Numbered from the stretch's first letter, positions 42,837 through 51,918 are shown. The stretch: DNA of 64,000 nt from Chryseobacterium sp. LAM-KRS1 (GCF_013184525.1 NZ_JAAOIZ010000005.1:434001-498000), one strand, 5' to 3'. Notes: generated by a model from the letters alone, not told the origin. Translations and numbers: made by a program.

Positions 42837-44783
42837 ATGATGAAAAAGTATATGTATTTCTGTCTGCTGGTTATATCCGGGATTTCCGGAAGCCTTCAGG
42901 CACAATGCGGAGGCGCCGGATGTAATGGAAACACTTACGTTAAAAGCAGTGATCCGAATACCATTGAATATGATAATCTGATTTCTACTTTTCACTCTTC
43001 TATGCTTAAAGAAGCCTCAGGAAGAGTATTAATATGGGGAGAATACGCTGCAGCAAATGGTACCGATAACGTCCTTTCACCAACTGAAATCAACAGTACT
43101 AATTACCCTAGACTTACCGGGACCATTCTTAGATATGCCGGAGGAAGTGCAGGTGGTGATGGTGCACAGTTTATCGTATTAACAACAGATGGTTTATTTA
43201 TATGGGGAAACTTGAATACTGTTGTTACCAATTCTATAACAAATCGTACTGCATTCCGGAAAGTAAGGATCCGCACTGCGGGCGAATCAGTTGCTAAGGA
43301 AGATGGCTTACCAGAAGGTGTAAGTCCAGGGGATGTTAAAATGATGTTTGGTACGCGTAGCACATTAGCTATTACTACATGTGATGGACAGGCATGGGTT
43401 TTATCCATGTTCGGCAATAAAAACGGGGACGGATCTGCACAATCTGCAGTTAATAACAGTCTTTGGCACAGAGTAAAAACAGGTAACGGAGCTAATGACT
43501 ATCTAACCGATGTTGTTGCTGTAAGAGGAACCAGAATGGGATTAATCGCTTTAACATCCACAGGTAAACTCTATACATGGGGATCCGGGACTTATTTAGG
43601 AGATAATTCTGGTGCAGCATCGAGGACGTATGCAACAGAAATGACTTTACCTTCCGACTGGCCCGCAGGAGCGAGGCCAAAGATGATTGGAATGACGACC
43701 AATAATAGTAGTACCCCTAACACTTATTATCTTCTTGCTTCAGATGGAACATTATATAGCCTGGGAAACAATCGTTATCGAGAGTTGGGAGATTTCACAG
43801 TGAACGACAGCAGATCATGGATCAGAGTAAAAAAGTCCCCTACTGAAAATATGACCGATATTGCATGGATCAGTCCTAGTGAGCACGATAGCTATTATTC
43901 AGCAATAAATGCCCTCACTACGGACGGAAAACTGTACAGCTGGGGAACTAATGACAGAGGTATGCTTGGAGGAGGAGGAGCTACATTTATCGATCCTACC
44001 TATATGCCTGGGCTGGATGCCAATGATGTTTTGATGGCCGTAGAAACAGGGGGGCATACCAGCATGGTTATTAAGCAGTGCAGCCAGAATTTCGGTTATG
44101 TAGGACATTCATCCAGTGGAAGTATGGGTAATGGTTCAGCCTTAGAGGCAAATGCATATAATTACACCTTCTTCACAGCAAGGGTAAACCTTTGTGGTGC
44201 CAATACACAGCCCAATGTCATCAGCAAAAAAACATGTCCCGGGGCTACTGTTAACCTTGCAGACCTGCATATTGGAAATATACCCGATGAATATGAACTG
44301 AAATGGTATACAACCTCTACAAAAGATGCTGGAACTGAAGTTACCAATCCGGCAGCAGTAGGACCAGGAACCTATTATGCTTTTTACATTACTACTAATC
44401 CCGAAAGTTGTGACTCACCGGCTTCAGATGCCGTGATCATTTCAGAATTCGGTTCAAGCGATCCTGAGTACAAGGATTGTTCCTGTAAAAGACCAATAGA
44501 AACAGGAACTCCTTTATTAAGTAAATTTGGAATTTCAACCAAAGAATCACATGCTGATAACTGGCCAACCCAGGTTCCTAATGGTTATATAGTGCTGGAT
44601 GCTTCTAAAAAAGGAATGGTAATTACTCACATGACCACCGCACAGATCAATGCATTAACACCCGTAACAGGAATGATCGTTTACGATACTGATGCAAAAT
44701 GTATCAAATTGTACAGAGGAGATAATCCCGCAATTGCACCTGACAGAAAAGGATGGGTATGTATCCAGCAGGGATGCAATTAA
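42837..44783 (+). CDS. Secreted RCC1-repeat protein with C-terminal PVTGxIVYDT module
   Basis: This 648-aa exported protein has a signal peptide ending near residue 22 (SGSLQAQ). Residues ~55-420 hold RCC1-like propeller blades with segments such as LTTDGLFIWGN, STGKLYTWGSG and TDGKLYSWGTNDRGMLGG. A middle Cys-containing region follows (~450-540). The last ~70 residues show NGYIVLDASKKGMVITHMT and PVTGMIVYDTDAKCIKLY, like the upstream protein. RCC1 blades act in protein binding; ligand unknown. A terminator follows. Confidence 0.8.
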   Translation: MMKKYMYFCLLVISGISGSLQAQCGGAGCNGNTYVKSSDPNTIEYDNLISTFHSSMLKEASGRVLIWGEYAAANGTDNVLSPTEINSTNYPRLTGTILRYAGGSAGGDGAQFIVLTTDGLFIWGNLNTVVTNSITNRTAFRKVRIRTAGESVAKEDGLPEGVSPGDVKMMFGTRSTLAITTCDGQAWVLSMFGNKNGDGSAQSAVNNSLWHRVKTGNGANDYLTDVVAVRGTRMGLIALTSTGKLYTWGSGTYLGDNSGAASRTYATEMTLPSDWPAGARPKMIGMTTNNSSTPNTYYLLASDGTLYSLGNNRYRELGDFTVNDSRSWIRVKKSPTENMTDIAWISPSEHDSYYSAINALTTDGKLYSWGTNDRGMLGGGGATFIDPTYMPGLDANDVLMAVETGGHTSMVIKQCSQNFGYVGHSSSGSMGNGSALEANAYNYTFFTARVNLCGANTQPNVISKKTCPGATVNLADLHIGNIPDEYELKWYTTSTKDAGTEVTNPAAVGPGTYYAFYITTNPESCDSPASDAVIISEFGSSDPEYKDCSCKRPIETGTPLLSKFGISTKESHADNWPTQVPNGYIVLDASKKGMVITHMTTAQINALTPVTGMIVYDTDAKCIKLYRGDNPAIAPDRKGWVCIQQGCN

Positions 44784-44822
44784 AAAAGCGTTCTCAATAA
44801 TAAATAGTGTTTTCATTTAGTG

Positions 44823-44853
44823 TTACCTGCCTTTCGGGGCAGGTATTTTTTTG
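44823..44853 (+). terminator. Terminator after the RCC1 gene
   Basis: The stem TACCTGCC / GGCAGGTA with a 6-nt loop is followed by seven T. Confidence 0.9.
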
Positions 44854-44939
44854 TAACCGTCGAAAATATCATTTTTTAACATTTGTAAAATTATTTTCCC
44901 CTTTAAATACGGAACTTTGCATCAGAAAAAAATAAAAAA

Positions 44940-45266
44940 ATGAACTGGATTATTTTAATTATTGCAGGGTTGTTTGAAGTAGCTTTTGCTTCCTGTCTTG
45001 GAAAGGCAAAAGAAACATCAGGATCAGAAATGTATTATTGGTTTGCCGGTTTTTTGGTTACCATGACCATTAGTATGCTTCTTTTAATCAAGGCAACGCA
45101 AACTTTACCTATCGGAACTGCATATGCTGTATGGACGGGGATTGGTGCAGTAGGCACTGCTTTAATGGGAATGCTCTTTTTTAAGGATCCGATAACGTTC
45201 TGGAGGATATTCTTCTTGTCAACGCTGATTGGTTCCATCATCGGATTGAAAGCAGCATCTCACTAA
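44940..45266 (+). CDS. SMR-family exporter, SugE/Gdx-like
   Basis: This four-helix small multidrug resistance protein has 108 aa. The conserved Glu13 (GLFEV) is the proton/substrate site. LPIGTAYAVWTGIGAVGTALMG matches the SugE/Gdx branch (guanidinium exporters) better than QacE. Substrate by subfamily inference only. Terminators bound it on both sides, so it is a single gene. Confidence 0.9.
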   Translation: MNWIILIIAGLFEVAFASCLGKAKETSGSEMYYWFAGFLVTMTISMLLLIKATQTLPIGTAYAVWTGIGAVGTALMGMLFFKDPITFWRIFFLSTLIGSIIGLKAASH

Positions 45267-45288
45267 TTAAAGCTGTATCTTTAACCAA

Positions 45289-45321
45289 TAAAAATGTCTA
45301 CATTATGGTGTAGACATTTTT
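45289..45321. terminator. Bidirectional terminator between SMR and methyltransferase genes
   Basis: The arms AAAATGTCTACA and TGTAGACATTTT have a 6-nt loop, with A and T flanks on either side. Confidence 0.9.
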
Positions 45322-45323
45322 AT

Positions 45324-46091
45324 TTATTTTTTGAAAACAACAGGTAAGATCTCATTATATCTTAATCCGTATTTTTTAATTTCTTCTTCGGTAAACTTTT
45401 GTGAATAGAAATTGATATCAACCTCAAATCCGGCCTTTTTCAACCTGTCAAAATAATCCATTCCATACCAACGTACATGATCATACTGCCCGAAATGTTT
45501 CTGCCGCTCTTTAGGATCCTTTATGGTAAAGTCCTCATAGGTTTTTTCCAGTGAATTCTTCATGGGTACCTGGAAAATACCCCATCCTCCAGGTCTCATT
45601 ACCCTGTATAATTCACTGATTGCTTTTGCATCATCTTCAATATGCTCTAATACATGGTTGCAAAAAACAATATCGAAGCTGTCATCAGCGAAAGGAAGGT
45701 TCAGGATATCTGCTTTCACATCTACAATAGGAGAATATAAATCAGCAGAAATATAATCCAGGTTACGCATCCTTTTGAACTTTCTCAAAAATTCCTGCTC
45801 AGGAGCGATGTGCAAAACTTTATAGTTCTTAATAAAAAAATCGGTTTCATTCTGAAGGTATAACCACATCTGACGATGTCTTTCCAGACTTAATGTTCCC
45901 GGAGATAAAGCATTTTCCCTTTGTTTTCCATAGCCATACGGAAGAAACTTACGGTATGATTTTCCATCAATAGGATCGAAAAATTCATCTCCCTTAAAAA
46001 ACTGGTAGATAAGCGGCCTTGCCCATATGCTCATCGTAATAAGCGCAGGACGCGGAATAGTATTCAGTAAAAGCTTGGTTACTTTTTTCAT
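45324..46091 (-). CDS. Class I SAM-dependent methyltransferase
   Basis: This 255-aa protein has an N-terminal hydrophobic/basic stretch and a C-terminal methyltransferase domain. The SAM-binding half is VLHIAPEQEFLRKFKRM (a degenerate motif I) followed by DILNLPFADDSFDIVFCNHVLEHIEDD and ELYRVMRPGGWGIFQVP. Substrate unknown. Its ATG overlaps the map stop by one base (TAATG at 46091), so it is coupled to map. Confidence 0.85.
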   Translation of the reverse strand: MKKVTKLLLNTIPRPALITMSIWARPLIYQFFKGDEFFDPIDGKSYRKFLPYGYGKQRENALSPGTLSLERHRQMWLYLQNETDFFIKNYKVLHIAPEQEFLRKFKRMRNLDYISADLYSPIVDVKADILNLPFADDSFDIVFCNHVLEHIEDDAKAISELYRVMRPGGWGIFQVPMKNSLEKTYEDFTIKDPKERQKHFGQYDHVRWYGMDYFDRLKKAGFEVDINFYSQKFTEEEIKKYGLRYNEILPVVFKK

Positions 46092-46900
46092 TAGAAATCC
46101 ATTTGAAAAGGCTTCTCCTCATCACTTTGAATACCTAATGCTTCATATACGTATTTGAAAGTAGATAGCAATACAGGTTTCCCGTTGATCACAGCCACAT
46201 CATGTTCAAAATGTGCTGATGGCTGATTGTCCAGGGTAGTTACCGTCCATCCGTCATTATGGAATTTTACTTTTTCAGTTCCCAGGTTAACCATAGGTTC
46301 AATAGCAATGGCAAGACCATCCTTGATCACTTTTCCACTTCCCTGTCTGCCGTAATTCGGAACCTGAGGATCTTCATGCATCTTTCTTCCTAATCCATGT
46401 CCTACAAGCTCTCTTACTACTCCATAGCCTTCTTTTTCACAATGAGCTTGAATTGCATGAGAAATATCTCCAATCCTTTTTCCACGGATGCATTGTTCAA
46501 TTCCTTTATAAAGGGATTCTTTGGTAACCTGTAACAGTTTCTTAACCTCAGGCTTCACTTCCCCTATCTCGAAGGTATATGCGTGATCTCCCACAAAGCC
46601 ATTTAAAACAGCCCCACAATCTACAGAAAGAACATCTCCTTCTTTAATAATGTCATTATTGGGAAAGCCATGAACCACCTGTTCATTCGGAGAAATGCAC
46701 AGCGAATTGGGGAATCCCCCATATCCTAAGAATGCCGGTTCTCCTCCATGATCTTTAATGAAATCATGGGCTAATTTATCTAAATACAAAGTCGTAATTC
46801 CCGGTTTGATTTCTTTCGCTAACATTCCTAATGTTTTGGAAACCAATTGAGCACTTTGTTTCATAAGACGAAGCTCGTCTATTGTTTTTAATTGAATCAT
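46091..46900 (-). CDS. map: Methionine aminopeptidase, type I
   Basis: This cytoplasmic enzyme removes the N-terminal Met from nascent proteins. At 269 aa it is the usual type I length. Metal-binding residues are in LSVDCGAVLNGFVGDHAYTF (two Asp), VRELVGHGLGRKMHEDP (His), and the C-terminal AIAIEPMVNLG (Glu) with the last Glu in HFEHDVAV. The substrate pocket region is EPAFLGYGGFPNSLCIS. It is translationally coupled to a methyltransferase gene. Highly conserved and reliable. Confidence 0.96.
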   Translation of the reverse strand: MIQLKTIDELRLMKQSAQLVSKTLGMLAKEIKPGITTLYLDKLAHDFIKDHGGEPAFLGYGGFPNSLCISPNEQVVHGFPNNDIIKEGDVLSVDCGAVLNGFVGDHAYTFEIGEVKPEVKKLLQVTKESLYKGIEQCIRGKRIGDISHAIQAHCEKEGYGVVRELVGHGLGRKMHEDPQVPNYGRQGSGKVIKDGLAIAIEPMVNLGTEKVKFHNDGWTVTTLDNQPSAHFEHDVAVINGKPVLLSTFKYVYEALGIQSDEEKPFQMDF

Positions 46901-47009
46901 TTTTATACGATGTTAGATAGTAGATTTTAGAAGTTAGATTAATGATTTAATCTTAATAAAAGACATGCAAAAATCTAATTTCTAATGTCTCCTTCTCATA
47001 TCTATTAAT

Positions 47010-47441
47010 TTACCAGAAAAGGCCTTTTTTCTTTTCTTTCTTAAGTTTGGAGTATGCTAAAACTTCTTTACCTTCCACACGGAATTCTATCCTTTCGTGG
47101 ATAATATTATAGATTTCTCCCCATCCCGGAAAACCACCTAAATTTCTGTCATCAATAAACCAGTCTGCATCTATTTTTCGAGATTGTGTTTCAGGGTCGA
47201 AAACTTCTCCTTCAAAACTACCGTTTACAGAATAAAATTCTATTCCGTTTTTCTTGCAGAATTCTACTGCCTCATCTAATGTTTTTCCGTGTCTGTATGT
47301 CCAAAGAATTAACCTGTAACCCTCGGATTGAAGTTTTCTTAAAGTTTCAAATGCAAAGATCTTCGCTTTTCCGATCCCCGGATAAGCATCGTCAACGATG
47401 GTTCCGTCGAAGTCTACAGCAATTTTTTTATTATTTAACAT
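47010..47441 (-). CDS. Small HAD-superfamily protein, BT0820-like
   Basis: This 143-aa protein starts at ATG 47441; a frame extends upstream to 47495 but overlaps the desaturase terminator. Motif I is IAVDFDGTIVDDAYP with nucleophile and acid Asp. Motif IV lies in WFIDDRNLGGFPGWGEIY. YRLILWTYRHGKTLDEA supplies motif II Thr. The family is small and lacks a cap, so it may act on phosphoproteins or large substrates; its reaction is unknown. Confidence 0.8.
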   Translation of the reverse strand: MLNNKKIAVDFDGTIVDDAYPGIGKAKIFAFETLRKLQSEGYRLILWTYRHGKTLDEAVEFCKKNGIEFYSVNGSFEGEVFDPETQSRKIDADWFIDDRNLGGFPGWGEIYNIIHERIEFRVEGKEVLAYSKLKKEKKKGLFW

Positions 47442-47461
47442 TTTCTGCGTTTTTAGCTGTG

Positions 47462-47490
47462 CAAAGATAAGAAATAAAAAGAGTGCCAAA
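47462..47490 (-). promoter_or_regulatory. Promoter of the BT0820-like gene inside a terminator
   Basis: On the minus strand this reads TTTG (47490-47487), 17 bp, then TATCTTTG (47469-47462). The -33 box lies in the stem of the desaturase terminator. It ends 20 bp before the ATG at 47441. Confidence 0.6.
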
Positions 47491-47506
47491 AACACTTGGC
47501 ACTCTT
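47474..47506 (-). terminator. Terminator after the desaturase gene
   Basis: The arms AAGAGTGCCAA and TTGGCACTCTT with a 6-nt loop are followed by a T run on the minus strand. It overlaps the next gene's promoter. Confidence 0.85.
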
Positions 47507-47532
47507 ACTTTTATTTTTTAAGTATTCCATAC

Positions 47533-48510
47533 CTAACTTTTCACCCAACTGAACTGGAATTGTAAGTCAGGAGTAGAAACTCTGTCTGTAATTTTCTGTA
47601 ATCTCGCCGGAAGCTTCATAAGGTATTCCTGTGCTTTTTCAGCCTTTTCAGTAAGACCTTTGATGTGTTCTATTTTCCACTCGTCAAGCAGATCTTTCAT
47701 GATATTGATATAATCCTGACCGGTATACACCATACATCTTTGTGCGGCATCTGAGAAATGTCCCCACAACTCACCTGCTTTCTGCCCTGATTGTCTCATT
47801 AAGTGAGCCGGCATAACAATTTTCTTACGCATCATATCTTCAAATGCCAGGATCATTTCTGACGGATCCAGCTCAAGGATCTTTGCAACGAAATGTTTAT
47901 ATGCTTTAGCGTGTCTTGCTTCGTCTGCTGCAATCACTCCACACATTTTTGCCAATTTTCCGTTTCCGGATTGTTTAGCTAAAGTTCCTACCCTTCTATG
48001 CGAAATATTAGTTGCTGTTTCCTGGAAGCTTGTATATACAAAGTTTCTGTAAGGATCCATACTTGTTCCAAGATCAAAACCGTCACTGATCAGGTACTGA
48101 GTCGTAATCTCTACTTCTCTCATGTTAACCCTGCCGCATAAATAAAGATATTTATTCAGCAAATCACCATGCCTGTTTTCTTCACCTGTCCATGATCTTA
48201 CCCAATTGGCCCAGCCTACTTTTTCTTCCTGATCAATACCTTCTACACCCATTAACCAAGATTCATAAGATGGTAAAGCTTCTTCTGTAATACAGTCACC
48301 GATAAGGGTTACAAAAAGGTCATAAGGCATTTCACGAGCGAAGGTCTGAATTTCTTCTAAATCATATTTGAAATTTTCACTTGACGGATCCGGAAGGTAA
48401 TCTGAGGGTTGCCATATTTTTTCAATTGGCGTCAAAAACTTTTCCAGAAAAGAACTTACTTCCTTTTCTAGAATACTCATCACTTCCTTCCTTACCAGCG
48501 TTTGATACAT
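47533..48510 (-). CDS. Acyl-ACP desaturase
   Basis: This soluble di-iron desaturase has 325 aa. It puts a double bond into acyl-ACP chains for membrane fluidity. Iron ligands are visible in WTGEENRHGDLL and IAADEARHAKAY, the two EENRHG/DEARH motifs of plant-type acyl-ACP desaturases. The N-terminal LEKFLTPIEKIWQPSDYLPD and the C-terminal TPDLQFQFSW match the family. The chain length and position preference are not readable. It forms a single unit with its own terminator. Confidence 0.93.
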   Translation of the reverse strand: MYQTLVRKEVMSILEKEVSSFLEKFLTPIEKIWQPSDYLPDPSSENFKYDLEEIQTFAREMPYDLFVTLIGDCITEEALPSYESWLMGVEGIDQEEKVGWANWVRSWTGEENRHGDLLNKYLYLCGRVNMREVEITTQYLISDGFDLGTSMDPYRNFVYTSFQETATNISHRRVGTLAKQSGNGKLAKMCGVIAADEARHAKAYKHFVAKILELDPSEMILAFEDMMRKKIVMPAHLMRQSGQKAGELWGHFSDAAQRCMVYTGQDYINIMKDLLDEWKIEHIKGLTEKAEKAQEYLMKLPARLQKITDRVSTPDLQFQFSWVKS

Positions 48511-48615
48511 TTCAGTTATTTAGATTTATTATAATTAATATACAAAGATAGGATTTATTTATTATTTAGAGCATAATAACGTATGTCTCTCATAATATGT
48601 ATGACATATATCATA

Positions 48616-48650
48616 AAAAATGCCATTATTAATGTAACGGCATTTTTTAT
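48616..48650 (-). terminator. Terminator after gpmI
   Basis: The imperfect hairpin AAATGCCATTA...TAACGGCATTT with T on the minus side lies 16 bp past the gpmI stop. Confidence 0.75.
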
Positions 48651-48665
48651 TTTTTATTGGTAATC

Positions 48666-50216
48666 TTAGTTTACTAAAACATCTCCTGTCATACTTTCCG
48701 GAATGTCTATTCCCATTATTTTTAAAATAGTCGGAGCTACATCGCCAAGTTTTCCGGATTTCCCCGGTTTTAAATTCCAGGTACGGTCCTTATCCATTAT
48801 AATAAGCGGTACCAGATTCGTGGAATGCTGTGTATTTGGTGTCCCATCAGGATTGATCATGACATCTGAGTTCCCGTGATCAGCAAGGATAAAGACGGCA
48901 TAACCATGTTCATAAGCCGTAGTAGCCACTTTCTCAATGCACTTATCTACCGTTTCGGCAGCTTTTACAGCAGCTTCAAATACTCCGGTATGTCCTACCA
49001 TATCCGTATTCGCAAAGTTGAGGCAAACAAAATCAGCAGTTTCATTTTCCAGTTCCGGAACAATAGCATTGGTAATATCATAAGCAGACATTTCAGGCTT
49101 AAGATCATAAGTAGGAACATCTTTAGGGCTTGGACAAAGCAATCTTTTTTCCCCTACAAATTCTTTCTCTCTACCACCGGAAAAGAAAAAGGTAACGTGA
49201 GGATATTTTTCTGTTTCTGCAATGCGGATCTGCGTTTTACCGTTTTTTTCGATGATTTCCCCCATCGTTTCCTGTAAAACTTCTTCATCAAAAACTACCT
49301 TTACATTATTAAAGGTCTTGTCATAGTTGGTAAGGGTAACATAATACAGATTCAGCTTACGCATAAAGAATTCCGGAAAATCTTTCTGAGACAGAACTTC
49401 TGTGATCTCTCTTCCCCGGTCGGTACGGAAGTTAAAGCAAATAACCACATCATTATCCACAATTTTAGCTACAGGAACCACATTACCTGTTTCCGTAGTA
49501 TTCATAAGGATAATCGGCTTTAAAAACTCATCGGTAACATTATTATCATATGACTGCTGGATTGCTGCCAATGCATCAGTTGTTTGAAGTCCTACTCCTT
49601 CTGTTAGCGCATCATAAGCTAATTTCACTCTTTCCCATCTCTTATCCCTGTCCATGGCGTAATATCTTCCGACAATAGTTGCCAGTTTCCCGGTCGTAGC
49701 AAGCATATGTTCATCAAGTTCTTTGATGAATCCCAATCCTGAATGCGGATCGCAGTCTCTACCGTCTGTAAAAGCGTGGACAAAAACATTTTCATTCAGT
49801 CCGAAATTTTTAGCCGCGGTTAAAAGACCTTTTAAGTGATTGATATGGGAATGTACTCCTCCATTGGAAACCAATCCGATAAAATGTACTTTTTTATTTT
49901 CCCTTTTAGCATATTCGAAAGCTTCCTGAATGACTTTTTCCTCCCCGAGGGTTCCATTTTCTACAGCCATATTCAGTTTTACAAGATTTTGGTAAACCAC
50001 TCTTCCTGCTCCAAGATTCATGTGTCCTACTTCTGAATTCCCCATCTGTCCTGCAGGAAGACCTACTGCAGTACCGCTCGCTTCAAGTGTGGTGTGTGGA
50101 AATTTATGAAAACAACTATCTATAAATGGTGTATTGGCTTTATCAAGTGCTGAAACTTCAGGATTTTTTCCCAGTCCCCATCCGTCAAGTATGGCCAGTA
50201 TTGCTTTTTTCGACAT
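48666..50216 (-). CDS. gpmI: 2,3-bisphosphoglycerate-independent phosphoglycerate mutase
   Basis: This glycolytic enzyme interconverts 3- and 2-phosphoglycerate using two Mn2+. The alkaline-phosphatase-like fold is seen from ILDGWGLGKNPE to the phosphoserine region GQMGNSEVGHMNLGAGR (Ser61). Later substrate and metal motifs are FTDGRDCDPHSG, CFNFRTDRGREITE and the C-terminal FANTDMVGHTG and ILADHGNSD. The 516-aa length is normal. Single gene. Confidence 0.97.
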   Translation of the reverse strand: MSKKAILAILDGWGLGKNPEVSALDKANTPFIDSCFHKFPHTTLEASGTAVGLPAGQMGNSEVGHMNLGAGRVVYQNLVKLNMAVENGTLGEEKVIQEAFEYAKRENKKVHFIGLVSNGGVHSHINHLKGLLTAAKNFGLNENVFVHAFTDGRDCDPHSGLGFIKELDEHMLATTGKLATIVGRYYAMDRDKRWERVKLAYDALTEGVGLQTTDALAAIQQSYDNNVTDEFLKPIILMNTTETGNVVPVAKIVDNDVVICFNFRTDRGREITEVLSQKDFPEFFMRKLNLYYVTLTNYDKTFNNVKVVFDEEVLQETMGEIIEKNGKTQIRIAETEKYPHVTFFFSGGREKEFVGEKRLLCPSPKDVPTYDLKPEMSAYDITNAIVPELENETADFVCLNFANTDMVGHTGVFEAAVKAAETVDKCIEKVATTAYEHGYAVFILADHGNSDVMINPDGTPNTQHSTNLVPLIIMDKDRTWNLKPGKSGKLGDVAPTILKIMGIDIPESMTGDVLVN

Positions 50217-50462
50217 TTTTTGTAACTTTTAATATACAAATTTACCTATTTTCCAATGAAACTGATCCTTTTAAAGACTTAAATTTTTATTAAAGCTTTT
50301 ATTTATTTCTCTTTAAACAATGGATTTTTTTTACAGTAACGGATTTTGCAATTCAATAAGATTCTCATTAATAATAATGGTGGCTGCTCAATCTCTATTC
50401 CTAGGAACAGCATCATATATGATATGAACTCTCACCAATTCAAATGTTCAAACGTTTACAGT

Positions 50463-51398
50463 TTACACTTTAAAAAAGTCTTCAAACTTTTTGTGGTCTT
50501 TCTTTGTGTATTCTTTGATGTATTGATCTAAAAAACCGCTTTCTTTCAAAAATAACAAGGGATCTTTGATATTCAATATATCATGGATTGCTTTATGCTT
50601 ATCTGTTTGTTTATTAAAATAGGCTTCTGAAATTTTATATCCCATCCAATATCCTAAATCATTAGGACGGTCATCTTTTTTACTGGTTTCATAAAGCCAG
50701 TCCGTAGCACTGTTTCCCTTTAATAAAGCGACAAACTCCTTTTTTAAAGGATCAGCATGTGCTTCACCATATTGAAATGCTTTTACATTAATATTTTCAC
50801 CAGATATCAATTCGCTGACAAAATCCGCTCCTCCCTCAAGCAAGGTATATTTTAGCAGCATGTCATTTCCCATAATATTTTGTTGAAAATGAATCAATTC
50901 ATGAGCAATAAGCCCCGTAACACCATCCAGATTTTTAAGCATTTCAGTGCCAATTATAATACCATCATTAGAAGTCGTTCCTCCGGAATTAAATCTTCCA
51001 TAGACAAAATATACGGGTGGAAATTTAGCTTCGGGATACCAATATTTTAACGCGCTGTAAATTGCCCTTGTCCTTTTTTCTTTTTGATTGATCCCATTCA
51101 GTACATTCCGGCTTTTTAAATAATCTTCCCTCTTCTTTTTTACTTTTGAATATAAAGAATCGGCATTGATGATCCTGAATTCCATAAAACCTTTTACTCC
51201 GGGAGATCCGTCTTTTACATAATCTGCAAAAGGATTTTTCTTTGATGTTTCTATCTGATCAAAAGCTTTCCAGAATTTATCGGTATCTCTTGTTTCAAAG
51301 ACAGCATCCAGAGGATTTGTGGAAAAATTTGTCTGAGCATTTACCCCTGCAAAAATTAAAGTGAATGCTATAAGAATGGTCCTTGTTTTTATTTTCAT
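50463..51398 (-). CDS. Exported zinc-protease-like protein with HExxH motif
   Basis: This 311-aa protein has a signal peptide at residues ~1-21 (ILIAFTLIFAGVNAQ). A gluzincin-type metal motif HELIHFQQ follows, with a later Glu in LLEGGADFVSELI that could be the third ligand. It resembles DUF2268-type predicted Zn proteases of Bacteroidota; this name is tentative. A surface or periplasmic peptidase role is likely, but no partner is adjacent. Confidence 0.75.
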   Translation of the reverse strand: MKIKTRTILIAFTLIFAGVNAQTNFSTNPLDAVFETRDTDKFWKAFDQIETSKKNPFADYVKDGSPGVKGFMEFRIINADSLYSKVKKKREDYLKSRNVLNGINQKEKRTRAIYSALKYWYPEAKFPPVYFVYGRFNSGGTTSNDGIIIGTEMLKNLDGVTGLIAHELIHFQQNIMGNDMLLKYTLLEGGADFVSELISGENINVKAFQYGEAHADPLKKEFVALLKGNSATDWLYETSKKDDRPNDLGYWMGYKISEAYFNKQTDKHKAIHDILNIKDPLLFLKESGFLDQYIKEYTKKDHKKFEDFFKV

Positions 51399-51581
51399 GA
51401 TCTCATTTTAGTTGAGTGTATTTTATGAATTCCAAAAATATAAAAATCGCCTTTGTATTTAATGTGGAATACAAAAGTTTTTTGCTTTAAATCAATAGGC
51501 ATTCACGGCATATACTATTGGAATGAATACTTTTTGCTTATGATTATGAAAAATCTGCGGCGAGGTATTAATTATTATTTT

Positions 51582-51589
51582 TAATTTTG
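51582..51589 (+). promoter_or_regulatory. -7 element of the YciH-like gene
   Basis: TAATTTTG matches TAnnTTTG and is followed by C. It ends 4 bp before the ATG at 51594. No -33 box. Confidence 0.4.
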
Positions 51590-51593
51590 CTTT

Positions 51594-51917
51594 ATGGATT
51601 TACGAGATCAACTAAAGAACCTTTTTCCTGACCATGAAGAGCAGGATTTTGAAATGCCTGAAGAAAAATTCAAGCAGAAAGAACCCCTGATATGCAAGTT
51701 TGAAAAAAAAGGAAGAAATGGAAAACCCGTTACAGTGATTGAAGGCTGGGAAGGAAGTGAAGAAGATTTGAAAAAAATCTCCAAAAAGATCAAAACCACT
51801 TTAGGGATCGGAGGATCGGAAAAAGATGGGATGATCATTATTCAGGGGGATAACCGAGATAAGATTATGGAGATTCTTAAAGATATGGGCTATAAAACGA
51901 AAAGGGTTGGCGGATAG
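51594..51917 (+). CDS. SUI1/eIF1-like translation factor (YciH)
   Basis: This 107-aa protein ends with a SUI1/eIF1 fold: RNGKPVTVIEGWEGSEEDLKK, TTLGIGGSEKDGMIIIQGDNRDKI and MGYKTKRVGG. Bacterial YciH proteins are thought to affect start-codon selection on the ribosome. The N-terminal ~25 residues are acidic and not conserved. The gene converges closely on the LRR gene, with 1 bp between their ends. Confidence 0.9.
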   Translation: MDLRDQLKNLFPDHEEQDFEMPEEKFKQKEPLICKFEKKGRNGKPVTVIEGWEGSEEDLKKISKKIKTTLGIGGSEKDGMIIIQGDNRDKIMEILKDMGYKTKRVGG

Positions 51918-51918
51918 C

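Noticed and set aside
47442-47495. Upstream extension of the BT0820-like gene
   Set aside because: It would be a hydrophobic N-terminus translated from the terminator hairpin of the desaturase gene. The HAD motif begins right after ATG 47441.
50446-50460. CAAACGTTTACA resembling a LacI-type site
   Set aside because: It lies just past the end of the Zn-protease-like gene and not in front of any gene start; only the core AACGTTT matches.
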